Assembly (NCBI RefSeq): GCF_024758005.1
Contig: NZ_CP103288.1
Span: forward strand, 3,224,001 to 3,288,000
Reading direction: 5' to 3'
Origin: Pseudarthrobacter sp. NS4
GTDB lineage: Bacteria > Actinomycetota > Actinomycetes > Actinomycetales > Micrococcaceae
DNA length: 64,000 nt
A program made the position numbers and the translations under genes. The notes below the pieces were generated by a model. It had not been told where the DNA came from. It was given only the letters and a program-made list of their open reading frames with translations, and ran no database searches. Of the stretch, positions 52,033-61,707 are shown in pieces; position 1 is the stretch's first letter, and every line of letters begins with the position of its first letter.

Positions 52033-53925
52033 CTACTCTACGGTGACGCTTTTGGCGAGGTTGCGTGGCTGGTCCACGTCGTAGCCCTTTGCGGCGGCGA
52101 GTTCGGCGGCGAAGATCTGCAGCGGGACGGTGGTCAGCAGCGGCATCAACAGGGTGGGGGTTTCGGGGACGTAGAAGACGCGCTCGGCGTAGGCCTTGAC
52201 GGCTTCGTCGCCTTCCTCGGCAATGACCAGGGTGCGGGCGCCGCGGGCGCGGACTTCCTGGATGTTGGAGACCACCTTGGCGTGCAGGGAATCCCTCCCG
52301 CGCGGGGACGGGACCACCACGAACACCGGCTGGCCCTCATCGATCAGCGCGATCGGGCCGTGCTTGAGCTCACCGGCGGCGAAGCCCTCGGCATGGATGT
52401 ACGCGATTTCCTTCAGCTTCAACGCACCCTCCAGGGCCACCGGGTAGCCCACGTGCCGGCCCAGGAACAGCACGGATGTTTCGTTGGCCATGCTCCTGGC
52501 GAGCTCGCGCAGCGGGCCGGCGTTGTCCAGGATTTTCTGGATCTTCGCCGGGATCTTGTTCAGATCCGCCAACACGTCCTTGATCTGACCGGAGAAAATG
52601 TTCCCGCGCAGCTGCGCCAGGTACATCCCCAGCAGGTACGCCGCGGTGATCTGGGCCAGGAACGCCTTGGTGGAGGCCACCGCGATTTCCGGCCCGGCAT
52701 GGGTGTACAGCACGGCATCGGATTCACGCGGGATGGTCGAGCCGTTGGTGTTACAGATCGAGATGGTCTTCGCGCCCTGCTCCCTCGCGTACCGGACAGC
52801 CATCAGGGTGTCCATCGTTTCACCCGACTGGCTGATGGACACCACCAGGGTGTTCGCATCCAGGATCGGGTCACGGTAACGGAACTCGTGCGCGAGTTCG
52901 ACCTCGGTGGGGATCCGGCACCAGTTCTCGATCGCGTACTTCGCCACCGTCCCGGCGTACGCGGCGGTGCCGCAGGCCAGCACGATGATCTTGTTGACCT
53001 GCTTCAACAACTCCGGATCGATCCGGACCTCATCCAGGGTCAGCTTGCCGTTAAGGTCCGAACGGCCCAGCAGGGTCTGCGCCACCGCGTCAGGCTGGTC
53101 ATGGATTTCCTTCTCCATGAACGAACTGAAACCACCCTTTTCCGCCGAGGCCGGATCCCAGTCCACATGGTATTCCTTGCCCTCGGCCGGGTTGCCGAAG
53201 AAATCGGTGATCTCCACCGTCTCCGCGGTGATCGTCACGATCTGGTCCTGGCCCAGCTCCACCGCACGGCGGGTGTAATCAATGAACCCGGACACGTCCG
53301 AGCCCAGGAAGTTCTCCCCCTCCCCCAGGCCCACCACCAGCGGAGAATTCCGGCGCGCGGCGACGACGACGTCGGGCTGGTCGGCGTGAACCGCCAGCAG
53401 CGTGAAAGCACCCTCCAGGCGCTGGCAGGCCAGTTCCATCGCCCGGGTCAGACCGCCCTCGGAGATGTCCCCGCCCAGCTTGTTCCGGAAAATATCCCCC
53501 AGCAGCGCAGCAGCCACCTCGGTGTCCGTCTCGGACAGGAACTCCACGCCCTTATCCAGCAGCTCAAGCTTCAACTCGGCAAAGTTTTCAATGATGCCGT
53601 TATGAATCACCGCGAGCCTGCCCCCATCAGCCAGGTGCGGGTGCGCGTTCCGGTCCGTCGGCCCGCCATGGGTCGCCCACCGGGTATGGCCGATACCCGT
53701 CACCGTCTCCGGCAACGGCCGGGCCTCCAGCTCGGCAATCAGATTGCTCAGCTTCCCCGACTTCTTCCGCGACTCAATCGAACCTTCAGACACCACCGCC
53801 ACCCCGGCGGAGTCATAACCCCGGTACTCCAACCGGCGCAACCCCTCCAGCACAACATCCAAAGCACTGTGACCGGCAACAACACCGTCAACCCGACGGC
53901 CCACATAACCCACGATTCCACACAT
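52033..53925 (-). CDS. glmS: Glucosamine-6-phosphate synthase
   Basis: Glutamine:fructose-6-phosphate aminotransferase, 630 residues. It has the Ntn glutaminase domain (Cys2 in MCGIVGYVG, then RLEYRGYDSAG and GHTRWATHGGPTDRNAHPH) and two SIS domains (ISQSGETMDTLMA, TAYLLG, SSFAVELGHYP-equivalent ALEGALKLKEIAYIHAEGFAAGELKHGPIALI), ending in the canonical SVTVE tail. It supplies GlcN-6-P for UDP-GlcNAc, which WecB uses. Its base composition is GC-rich and host-like, unlike its AT-richer neighbours. Confidence 0.95.
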   Translation of the reverse strand: MCGIVGYVGRRVDGVVAGHSALDVVLEGLRRLEYRGYDSAGVAVVSEGSIESRKKSGKLSNLIAELEARPLPETVTGIGHTRWATHGGPTDRNAHPHLADGGRLAVIHNGIIENFAELKLELLDKGVEFLSETDTEVAAALLGDIFRNKLGGDISEGGLTRAMELACQRLEGAFTLLAVHADQPDVVVAARRNSPLVVGLGEGENFLGSDVSGFIDYTRRAVELGQDQIVTITAETVEITDFFGNPAEGKEYHVDWDPASAEKGGFSSFMEKEIHDQPDAVAQTLLGRSDLNGKLTLDEVRIDPELLKQVNKIIVLACGTAAYAGTVAKYAIENWCRIPTEVELAHEFRYRDPILDANTLVVSISQSGETMDTLMAVRYAREQGAKTISICNTNGSTIPRESDAVLYTHAGPEIAVASTKAFLAQITAAYLLGMYLAQLRGNIFSGQIKDVLADLNKIPAKIQKILDNAGPLRELARSMANETSVLFLGRHVGYPVALEGALKLKEIAYIHAEGFAAGELKHGPIALIDEGQPVFVVVPSPRGRDSLHAKVVSNIQEVRARGARTLVIAEEGDEAVKAYAERVFYVPETPTLLMPLLTTVPLQIFAAELAAAKGYDVDQPRNLAKSVTVE

Positions 53926-54183
53926 AACAAACCCTTAATAGTTCTTCCACAGCCGAATCCAAAAAAGATAATACAACAGATCTGAGGCATGAAATCTATT
54001 ACGTCGACATACGGCTTCAGCGGGTACTTACTAAATGTTTTACTTAAGAAAATATGGCCTTTGCACTCAGAGAATAGGCCACTGATCTGTTGCGGGCCGT
54101 TTTAGGAAGTGCCTCGATCACACAAGACCATAGACTTTCAAAGCCTGTTTATACCAGCCAGACTATGCGACTTATCGCGTAGT

Positions 54184-55344
54184 TTATCGCCGTAAATACG
54201 GAGCTGGTTCAAAATCGGCAACGCGGTCCCCCACATTCAACAAATGGGCAATAGCTGCGATTGATCTTTCAGCAGCCTTCCCATCACCATACGGATTGAC
54301 AGCATTGGCCATCCGAGCAAAATGATCCTCATCATGAAGTAGTATATTTACTTCTTCGACGATCGTGTTCTCATCGGTGCCTATGAGTTTTACCGTTCCG
54401 GCTTCCACCGCTTCAGGACGTTCGGTGTTCTCTCGCATTACTAGCACTGGCTTTCCCAGGCTAGGGGCTTCTTCTTGAACTCCACCGGAGTCGGTCAGAA
54501 CAATGTGCGCGATTGACAGGAGTCGCGTAAATTCGCCGTACCCCAGGGGTTCAGTCACAAGGACGTTAGCCTTGCCAGACAATGCGGGCAGCAACGCTTC
54601 CCGCACCACCGGATTCTTGTGGGCCGGGAGTACGATAACCAGATCGCGTTCTCTGTCAGCGATTCGTGCCAAGGCTCGTCCTACGCCCTGCATCGCGTTA
54701 CCTTGGTTCTCCCGTCGATGGGTAGTGACCAACAGGATACGTCGCCCGCTTTCTGCAACTGCCTCTAAGCGAGGGTCAGAAAAGGAAGCTTGCTTGCCCA
54801 CGCTGTCGAGCAGAGCATCAATAACAGTGTTACCGGTCACGACAATTGCACTTGAGCTGACCCCCTCGGCAACCAAGTTGGACCTACTTTCAGACGTAGG
54901 GGCCAAATGCAGACTAGCGAGTTGGCTTGTCAGCTTTCGGTTTGCTTCCTCCGGAAACGGAGAAAGAAGGTTCCCACTCCGTAAGCCTGCCTCAACGTGA
55001 ACTATTGGAATCCCATGATAAAAGGCAGCTATAGCTGCTGCCGTGGAAGTCGTAGTGTCGCCTTGCACGATAACGGCATCAGGCTTGGAAGCAGTAAAAA
55101 GTTTTTCTAGTCCGTCCATGGTTCGGGTCATTATCCCGGAAAGAGACTGACGCTGCTCCAAAATGTTCAGGTCGTAGTCCGGAACCACGTCAAAAAGTTC
55201 GTTCACTTGATCCAGCATCTCGCGATGCTGCCCCGTGACGGTTACTACTGAATCAAGGGCGTGGGAACGCTTGAGCGCGCCTACGATCGGAGCCATTTTG
55301 ATGGCCTCGGGTCGTGTACCGAAGATCGACATAACAGTGGGCAT
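54184..55344 (-). CDS. wecB: UDP-N-acetylglucosamine 2-epimerase
   Basis: 386 residues. Non-hydrolysing epimerase that interconverts UDP-GlcNAc and UDP-ManNAc. Sequence landmarks: VMSIFGTRPEAIKMAPIVGAL, TGQHREMLDQV, VIVQGDTTTSTAAAIAAFYHGIPIVHVEAGLRSGN, VTTHRRENQG and LTDSGGVQEEAPSLGKPVLVMRENTERPEAVEAGTVKLIG, all family-conserved. It works with WecC just upstream. Start ATG 55344 with AAGGAT upstream. Confidence 0.92.
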   Translation of the reverse strand: MPTVMSIFGTRPEAIKMAPIVGALKRSHALDSVVTVTGQHREMLDQVNELFDVVPDYDLNILEQRQSLSGIMTRTMDGLEKLFTASKPDAVIVQGDTTTSTAAAIAAFYHGIPIVHVEAGLRSGNLLSPFPEEANRKLTSQLASLHLAPTSESRSNLVAEGVSSSAIVVTGNTVIDALLDSVGKQASFSDPRLEAVAESGRRILLVTTHRRENQGNAMQGVGRALARIADRERDLVIVLPAHKNPVVREALLPALSGKANVLVTEPLGYGEFTRLLSIAHIVLTDSGGVQEEAPSLGKPVLVMRENTERPEAVEAGTVKLIGTDENTIVEEVNILLHDEDHFARMANAVNPYGDGKAAERSIAAIAHLLNVGDRVADFEPAPYLRR

Positions 55345-55481
55345 GTATTGATCCTTGAAATTCGCAATAGCTGTTGAGATCAGCTCTTTGGAGGTGGTAT
55401 AGGCAGTCTAAAAATGAGTGCAACTTGTTCAGCGAGAACGTCCGGCAGCTGGCGGCCTCACGCTCAGCGGTGACGGTGCAA

Positions 55482-56729
55482 CTAATTCCATATACCGCGA
55501 GTGTCAACAAGATGCTTGCCGCTTAGTTCTTCCTTGTGAATTTCCTTAAAAGAATCATGATCCACGAGCAGCACCACGGCATCCGCCGCCGCTAGTGAGG
55601 GTCCAAGATCTCCCAGCGTAACGTTAGCGAGTCCCGCGAGAGTGCGAGGGAGAGACTGGACATGAGGTTCTACGACGAGTATTCGAGAGCCATCCAGCTT
55701 GCGACTCAGATTCTCCACGATGTCGACTGCAGGGGATTCTCGAAGATCATCAATATTTGCCTTGAATGCCAAGCCTAGGACAGCAACAGTAGGCGAAATA
55801 TAATCGGCAAGCAGATCAGCGACCTTATTAACAACCCAATTAGGTTTCGCATCGTTAGTCTCCCGGGCTTGGCGAATCAGTCGCGCTTCCTCAGGCGCTG
55901 CAGCAATGATGAACCAAGGATCAACCGCAATGCAATGTCCTCCAACACCCGGCCCAGGCTTCAAAATGTCGACGCGAGGATGATGATTAGCAAGTTCAAT
56001 CAGCTCCCAAACGTTGATACCTAGTTTGTCACTTATTACCGATAGCTCATTAGCGAAGGCAATATTAACGTCGCGATAAGAGTTTTCGACCAGTTTTGCC
56101 ATTTCAGCCGTCGCTGCGTCGGTTAGTAATATCTTGCCTTGGCAGAAAACTGAGTAAAGGGATTTTGCGAGTTGGGCGGCGGTAGCCGTTAGTCCTCCGA
56201 CAATGCGATCATTAGTTACGAGCTCTACCATAATGCGACCAGGTAAAACTCTCTCCGGGCAATGAGCGACGTGAATTTCGGGTTTGCCATCTGCACCGTC
56301 AAGCGTGAGGTCCGGACGGAGATTCACTAGGAAGTCCCCTAGGAACTGCGTGGTTCCTGGCGGGGACGTTGACTCAAGTATGACCAGCTCGCCGCCGCGC
56401 AGTTTAGGCGCTATCGCCTCGGCAGCAGCCCTGATGTAACTCAGGTCTGCCGAACGATCGGTTTGGAAGGGAGTGGGTACGGCCACAATGTAGGCCTGCG
56501 CCGCGGGCATCTCCGTCGTCGCTTGAAGGTTTTTCAAGCTTACAGCGCCCGAGACATAGGCGGCCAAATCTGGCTCGACGAAAGGAACATCTCCACGATT
56601 AACAGACTTTACCGTTTCTTCATTAACGTCTACGCCAACTACATTTAAACCGTTGCTTGCCAAGATTGCCGCCGTGGGCAGCCCAATATATCCGAGGCCT
56701 ATAACGGCAACAGTATCGATATTATTCAC
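55482..56729 (-). CDS. wecC: UDP-N-acetyl-D-mannosamine dehydrogenase
   Basis: 415 residues, start GTG 56729. UDP-sugar 6-dehydrogenase that oxidises UDP-ManNAc to UDP-ManNAcA with 2 NAD+. NAD motif VAVIGLGYIGLPTAAILAS, the EPDL block, ILESTSPPGTT, HVAHCPERVLPGRIMVEL, NSYRDVNIAFANELS, and the catalytic Cys region LKPGPGVGGHCIAVDPWFI. It overlaps the end of the upstream unassigned ORF by four bases (GTGA). Confidence 0.92.
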   Translation of the reverse strand: MNNIDTVAVIGLGYIGLPTAAILASNGLNVVGVDVNEETVKSVNRGDVPFVEPDLAAYVSGAVSLKNLQATTEMPAAQAYIVAVPTPFQTDRSADLSYIRAAAEAIAPKLRGGELVILESTSPPGTTQFLGDFLVNLRPDLTLDGADGKPEIHVAHCPERVLPGRIMVELVTNDRIVGGLTATAAQLAKSLYSVFCQGKILLTDAATAEMAKLVENSYRDVNIAFANELSVISDKLGINVWELIELANHHPRVDILKPGPGVGGHCIAVDPWFIIAAAPEEARLIRQARETNDAKPNWVVNKVADLLADYISPTVAVLGLAFKANIDDLRESPAVDIVENLSRKLDGSRILVVEPHVQSLPRTLAGLANVTLGDLGPSLAAADAVVLLVDHDSFKEIHKEELSGKHLVDTRGIWN

Positions 56730-56938
56730 AATTCCCCCATACTTCTGAAAAACGGCGACACCTCATCCACAACAGCATCGTCGTACCAAAGGTCCGACAA
56801 TCGCCATGGACAGGGCGCGGTTTTCGTCGAATCCAAAAACGCCACCCGGGCCGTGCTTTCGTCGATGCTTTCCAAAGTATCGACCCTGCGCATATACCGC
56901 CAACCAAGCGAACCAACTTGCAGCGTGAGAGACCTCAA
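56726..56938 (-). other. Unrecognised ORF, probable remnant, abutting wecC
   Basis: A 70-residue frame from TTG 56938, reading VGSLGWRYMRRVDTLES through to FFRSMGEL and ending in the GTGA overlap with wecC. The same frame reads plausibly upstream to a TGA at 57005, beyond which there is further readable sequence (RLDEMLEDVDIQV) to about 57130. It may be the 3' end of a protein broken by an in-frame stop. No family recognised. The 400 bp between wecC and the flippase contain nothing else. Confidence 0.35.
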
Positions 56939-57137
56939 GGAGACGAGCGAGCACCGGTTAGCAGAATCACCCCGTGGAGCATCGTAGCAAACAAACAGTG
57001 AAAGTCAGACCTGAATGTCAACGTCCTCCAGCATCTCGTCGAGGCGGCCTCGACCAGGCTCTGCTGGCTGTGTCGAATTCGGTTGACTTAGGTGCGGAAA
57101 CCTTCGTTGCATAGAAGAAGCATCGGTACGGCTTGAT

Positions 57138-58325
57138 CTAGGTACGTCTAGTCCAAAGCCGCCATACCAGAGTGAGAGCAAGTAAAGAATTTGCCAACAA
57201 CACTCCCAAGGAAGCCCCCGCGGCTCCAGCTGCTGCAGAGAAAAAGAGCACAAGAACAAGAGCCAGCGCCACCTGAGCGGCTAGAGCGCCAGCAGCAAAC
57301 TTATCGTCGTTCCAACCTTGTATGACAGCGACTAACACGCGGCAAAAAACAATCAACAGAACGTTGAGTAACGCTAGCCTTACAACCCAAGTTGCTTCAA
57401 CATATTCGTCCCCCAAAAGGAAGGGAACCCACCAGTCAGCCGCGACAAGTGTGACGACTAGAGCCGCCAGGGCCAGCGCTGCGAGAGATGCGCTCCTAAG
57501 AGTCCAGCTGACATTGATGCGTCGCCTCCCGCTTGTAGCTGCTCTCGGCAGAACTACGGCAGTGACCGAAGTAGCTAGAACGTTCAACGGTGCAACAAGT
57601 CTAGACGCAGCAGCGTAAAGTCCGGCCTGAAAAGCTCCTGCTGAAAACAATACTACCGTTACATCCAGCAGCATTACGGATGGAGAAACAGTCGAAATAC
57701 CAGTGTAAAAAGAGTGCCAAAGCTTCACGGGCTTCGTTGTCAAGTATCGACAAAAAACCGAGAAACTTATGCCGTAAAAGTAGAGACTCAGGGTCCCACC
57801 GACGAGAGCGCCCGTGCCCTGAAGCCAGGGAAGTGTTAAGTAGGTGGCACCGTATAAGGCTGAAAGCAGCATGAAAGCAGCAAGGACAAAAATCTTTTCG
57901 GCCAACAACACGACTCCGGCACTGAAGTAGCGTTTGCGAGCTGCTAGGTATGCTCCGTTGCTCAGGCTCACAAAGGCTCCACAGGCGACAATTATTACGG
58001 CTCCCGCGAAAGGGATGCTCCATGAAATGATCCCGGCCGCTACTAGCGCTACGTAGGCGTACCGCAGCCTGGTCGTCGTGTCTGCTGCAGCCATGCCGCG
58101 TGCTTGCAAGCCTTTAAGCCGACTGTAAATACGCAGCTTGTCGATAGAAGATCCAAAGTTCAGCATCGATCCGATTACCTGGCCCACGCCCAGAATCGCC
58201 GCGCTCTGTGCCCAGTCCTGCGGGGAAAGCGAGCGAATTGCAACAACGAGCACCACTCCGCTTAGTAGGGACGCAAGGATGTTGAACGCGAAGGTAGTCC
58301 GTAAAGACCTCCAAAGTGAATTCAC
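57138..58325 (-). CDS. wzx: Wzx-type polysaccharide flippase (MATE/MOP family)
   Basis: 395 residues. The start GTG 58325 is chosen because GAGGAAG precedes it and the longer ORF adds an unlikely 66 residues. Twelve or more hydrophobic helices alternate, as in FNILASLLSGVVLVVAIRSLSP, AQSAAILGVGQVIGSMLNFGSS and the C-terminal AQVALALVLVLFFSAAAGAAGASLGVLLANSLLALTLVWRLWTRR. It would translocate the lipid-linked repeat unit. Divergent from the acyltransferase gene. No Wzz is present. Confidence 0.8.
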   Translation of the reverse strand: MNSLWRSLRTTFAFNILASLLSGVVLVVAIRSLSPQDWAQSAAILGVGQVIGSMLNFGSSIDKLRIYSRLKGLQARGMAAADTTTRLRYAYVALVAAGIISWSIPFAGAVIIVACGAFVSLSNGAYLAARKRYFSAGVVLLAEKIFVLAAFMLLSALYGATYLTLPWLQGTGALVGGTLSLYFYGISFSVFCRYLTTKPVKLWHSFYTGISTVSPSVMLLDVTVVLFSAGAFQAGLYAAASRLVAPLNVLATSVTAVVLPRAATSGRRRINVSWTLRSASLAALALAALVVTLVAADWWVPFLLGDEYVEATWVVRLALLNVLLIVFCRVLVAVIQGWNDDKFAAGALAAQVALALVLVLFFSAAAGAAGASLGVLLANSLLALTLVWRLWTRRT

Positions 58326-58673
58326 AACTTCCTCAACGGGGGGGTGTAGGTTGGTCAGGCCGGCGCTCAGGCACCTCCGTAAAGGCAATAGAATGGAGGC
58401 TCGGTGTAACAGTATCCGAGGGCAGTACGGAGTCGAAACTGAACTCCTAGTCCTCGTCGCGACGAAGTTCCGGTTATGAACCACCTCGGACGCAAGGGTC
58501 AGCGCAAGCGAACTCCAGGCCACCGATACCTCGGACTGCTCGTGGTAGGTGCCTTAGCCACTGCGTGGTAGCTACACGGCACACCGTAAAATACTTTTCG
58601 ACACGTGCATCGAACCTGCCCCTGGACTGGTGGATGGAACGAGCTATCAGACTTCACGGTGTAGGAGATAATT
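58326..58673. other. Divergent promoter region
   Basis: Between wzx (-) and the acyltransferase gene (+). No ORF of note and no identifiable motif; presumably carries both promoters. Confidence 0.45.
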
Positions 58674-59186
58674 ATGGATATAGGCGCTTCAGTTTCTAGA
58701 CTCGTAAGAACCACTCTGCTCGGACTAATTCGGTCCTCGCGAAGATACGTATTTCATTTGAAAGCTGCAGGCGGAGCCAGAGTTGGCCAACGATTTGTCG
58801 TCGGTCCCGGTTGCAGAATCGCACCGAACGTCCGGCTAGAAATTGGAGACCGAGTAAATATCGGCGCGGACTTTACATGTCAAGTAAATCTCGTAATCTC
58901 TGATGACGTCATGATCTCGTCAGGAGTCGCCTTTATAGGCAATGATCATCCATTCTCAGATCCAGGTAGAACCATCCAAGAGGAGCATCCCAGTCCACCA
59001 CGCTCCGTTCGCCTTGGAGGCGATAATTTGATAGGACACGGAACGATCGTCATAGGTGACGTTAGCATCGGTAGAGGCGTCATCGTAGGTGCTGGCTCAC
59101 TAGTAACCCACGATCTTCCCCCAAATACGATATGTGTAGGACGGCCTGCCCGACCTGTACGAGGCCGTTACGAAGAGAGTGCTTAG
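58674..59186 (+). CDS. Hexapeptide-repeat acyltransferase
   Basis: 170 residues, left-handed beta-helix class. Hexapeptide repeats run from RVGQRFVVGPGCRIAPNVRLEIGDRVNIGADFTCQVN to IGHGTIVIGDVSIGRGVIVGAGSLVTHDLPPNTICVGRPARPV, with the catalytic His and acyl-CoA loop near FIGNDHPFSD. This is WbbJ/LacA-like, so acetylation of a sugar in the polysaccharide is likely. ATG 58674 follows GGAG. The next gene starts within its stop codon (TAGTG). Confidence 0.85.
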   Translation: MDIGASVSRLVRTTLLGLIRSSRRYVFHLKAAGGARVGQRFVVGPGCRIAPNVRLEIGDRVNIGADFTCQVNLVISDDVMISSGVAFIGNDHPFSDPGRTIQEEHPSPPRSVRLGGDNLIGHGTIVIGDVSIGRGVIVGAGSLVTHDLPPNTICVGRPARPVRGRYEESA

Positions 59187-60325
59187 TGGAAGCGGAAAAG
59201 AAGAAAGTCCTCGTAGTTTATCCATGGTTGCCGCATTACAGGTACGGGGTATTTCATTGCCTGGAAAGTTCGACTGACATCTCCTATCATTTTGCGTCTG
59301 ATGTGACATCAGAAGGCGGCATAGCGACGATCCCTCCCACATATGTACGCAGTCACATACTGCTTAAGAATGTAGGGATCGGGCGGGGCATGTGGCAGCG
59401 AGGGCTGTTGGGACATCTAACGCGACATCGCTATAACGCCGTTATATTCTTGGGTGATGCGTCTACCCTTAGTACTTGGTTTGGGGTTTTGATTGCGCGG
59501 CTTAGAGGATCGACGACTTACTTTTGGACCATCGGCTGGCACCGCCCCGAAGAGGGCCTAAAAAGGTTGTTGCGTCTGTCGTTTTACCGCCTAGCCGATC
59601 ACCTCCTGATATATGGCGACGTGGGACGTAAAATCGGCATCGATTTGGGATTTAACCCCGAACAAATGACGGTCGTATACAACAGTCATGAGTCGCATGC
59701 AGCGGCTACACAGAGCACTCCGCGAAAAGTTGATGATTCGTTTCTTGAGAGCCTTTGCCTTCCGGTGATCGGCGCAGTAATTCGCCTCACACCGGCCAAA
59801 AATTTGCCGCTGCTGATCGAAGCGGCTCGGATCCTGCGTCAAAGAGGTATCCCCGTAACGGTCGCGATTGCTGGCGAGGGCCCTATGCGTGAAGAGTTGG
59901 TCACGGCAGCAGAGCAAGCAGAAGTAGACCTCAGGCTCCTAGGTGCGGTCTATCATCCGGAAGACCTGCAGGCTATATATAAAAAGCTGGCCGTAACTGT
60001 AGTCCCGTCAACCGCTGGTCTAACGACGGTTCAAAGCATGTCGTATGGCGTGCCCGTCATCACCGACGACGACATATACGGTCAGGCTCCTGAATCTGAA
60101 GCCATAATCCCGGGTGCTACTGGGGACACCTATACCAAGGGAGATGCCAATGACTTGGCGAACAAAATCGAGCATTGGCTCCAAAAAAGTGACGAAGAAC
60201 GTCTACAAGTCCGCGAAGCCTGCAGGGCCGAGATTTCTGCAAAGTGGAACCCGGAGAGCCAGTCACGAATCATTGAGCGCGCGATTAGGAGTGGATTCAA
60301 GGACAGTAACGGGCAGGGATCATAG
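59186..60325 (+). CDS. Glycosyltransferase family 4
   Basis: 379 residues, start GTG 59186 overlapping the previous TAG by one base. GT-B N-terminal domain: VLVVYPWLPHYRYGVFHCLES, DRLADHLLIYGDVG-like RLADHLLIYGDVGRKIG. Donor domain: LPVIGAVIRLTPAKNLPLLIEAARILRQRGIPVTVAIAGEGPMREEL, LLGAVYHPEDLQAIYKKLAVTVVPSTAGLTTVQSMSYGVPVIT, and the E-x7-E pair region after. It adds an internal sugar of the repeat unit; donor unknown. Coupled to the acyltransferase. Confidence 0.82.
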   Translation: MEAEKKKVLVVYPWLPHYRYGVFHCLESSTDISYHFASDVTSEGGIATIPPTYVRSHILLKNVGIGRGMWQRGLLGHLTRHRYNAVIFLGDASTLSTWFGVLIARLRGSTTYFWTIGWHRPEEGLKRLLRLSFYRLADHLLIYGDVGRKIGIDLGFNPEQMTVVYNSHESHAAATQSTPRKVDDSFLESLCLPVIGAVIRLTPAKNLPLLIEAARILRQRGIPVTVAIAGEGPMREELVTAAEQAEVDLRLLGAVYHPEDLQAIYKKLAVTVVPSTAGLTTVQSMSYGVPVITDDDIYGQAPESEAIIPGATGDTYTKGDANDLANKIEHWLQKSDEERLQVREACRAEISAKWNPESQSRIIERAIRSGFKDSNGQGS

Positions 60326-60344
60326 CAACCCACAAACTGGCTCG

Positions 60345-61553
60345 ATGCACCAACGATTGCTAACGCTGGCCTTCGTGGCCCTAGGAATGGGTAACCTCGT
60401 ATTGCCTGCTCAGTTTAAAGCAATTCTTCCAGTCGATTACCTACTGCTGTGCCTCGCAATATTTGCCGCGACGATGCTCTTCAACCTCCAAAGGATGGTA
60501 GCCCTCCGAGGCGTCACCTCCCCGATAGTGTACTTTGGATTGTCGATTGTTCCTGGGTTTTTTGTCGGCCTCGTAACGACCTATGGGCAAAGCAAACTGA
60601 CCGCCTTCCTAATCTTTTTCTTACTTCTTGGCGCATTTGCTGCGGCGAAAGAAAAAGCTTGGATTTCAAAGACGCTCGTTATATATTTTGCCGTCGTATC
60701 ACTGGCGATTTGTCTGTTGGCATTGACGTTCGGCGAATCAGGTGCCGGTGGTAGAACGATACTTTGGGACCTAAATCCCATCGGTATTGGACGAGCTACA
60801 GGTCTTTTGGGTACCGTATGCCTCACTGCACTATTGGTGAGCAGAAAAAGAAACATTAGTTTCAGAATATTAATGCTTTGCGGTGCTACATTGAGCTTCG
60901 CGCTAACTGTTTCAACTGGTAGCCGAGGGCCTCTACTATCCGCCGGGCTGGCTTGCGTAGTCGCCTATCTGTCGATGATCGCCTTGGACGGACTAAGTAG
61001 GGCCAAGTCGTCTCTTCTACTTGGTACCACCGCGGTATCAGTCGCAGCTTTCGTACTCCTTGCCGGACCAGAGAATGCGGGTCTCGTCCGCATTCAAGAA
61101 GGCGGTGACTCCGGTCGGCTCTCACTCTTGTCCGAGACTTGGCGGGTTGTTGCGGAGCACCCGCTCGGAATTGGTTGGGGCAACTATGCGCGACACATAC
61201 ATGGCTTCGTGTCAAACGATGGGATTCTCTACCCGCACAACATCTTTGTCGAGTTTTTAGTTGAGGGCGGCGTTTTCGGCCTCCTGGGTTTTACATTCCT
61301 CGTAGTTATCGGGCTTAGGCGCGCTTTTCGTTTATGCCGGTCAGTTCGAACGTACGGCCTCATGATGCTAGCCTTACTAGTTTTTTCATTAGCGAACGCT
61401 CAACTATCAAGCGATATCGTCGGAAACCGTATGCTCTGGGTGTTTTTGGCTGCAGCGATAATATTTGGCGCGCCCACGAAGTCTAATGCCCGAAATTTAC
61501 GTTTGCATCCAACCGCCGAAGGGGAACCCTTTTCACGATTGAGTACGCCGTAG
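60345..61553 (+). CDS. O-antigen ligase/Wzy polymerase-family membrane protein
   Basis: 402 residues from ATG 60345, chosen because the ORF's longer form (to 60114) overlaps the glycosyltransferase gene. About eleven hydrophobic helices and a long periplasmic loop (RIQEGGDSGRLSLLSETWRVVAEHPLGIGWGNYARHIHGFVSNDGILYPHNIFVEFLVEGG) with the EHPLGIGWGNY and PHN motifs typical of Wzy/WaaL. It polymerises or ligates the repeat. It is followed by the IS remnants. Confidence 0.82.
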   Translation: MHQRLLTLAFVALGMGNLVLPAQFKAILPVDYLLLCLAIFAATMLFNLQRMVALRGVTSPIVYFGLSIVPGFFVGLVTTYGQSKLTAFLIFFLLLGAFAAAKEKAWISKTLVIYFAVVSLAICLLALTFGESGAGGRTILWDLNPIGIGRATGLLGTVCLTALLVSRKRNISFRILMLCGATLSFALTVSTGSRGPLLSAGLACVVAYLSMIALDGLSRAKSSLLLGTTAVSVAAFVLLAGPENAGLVRIQEGGDSGRLSLLSETWRVVAEHPLGIGWGNYARHIHGFVSNDGILYPHNIFVEFLVEGGVFGLLGFTFLVVIGLRRAFRLCRSVRTYGLMMLALLVFSLANAQLSSDIVGNRMLWVFLAAAIIFGAPTKSNARNLRLHPTAEGEPFSRLSTP

Positions 61554-61639
61554 TTAGTTCTTCGTGCCTTGGCAGCAATTCAGCTCCGTGTCCTAAAATC
61601 TAAAGGGCTTGTTTCTACTAGCATTGATCAAGCCTACGG

Positions 61640-61707
61640 CCCCGCGCCTGGACGGTCGCCGCCACCTTCAACTTGCGCGACTGCCGTGTCCACGACACTG
61701 AGATACT
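61640..61707 (+). pseudogene. 5' end fragment of an outer ISL3-type transposase
   Basis: Frame reads FNLRDCRVHDTEIL, matching the N-terminal FNLPDYRV of the ISL3 transposase at 62975. It is cut by the inserted element at 61708. Confidence 0.45.

Noticed and set aside
51898..53985. Plus-strand ORF of 695 codons
   Set aside because: Antisense to glmS, which has all family motifs.
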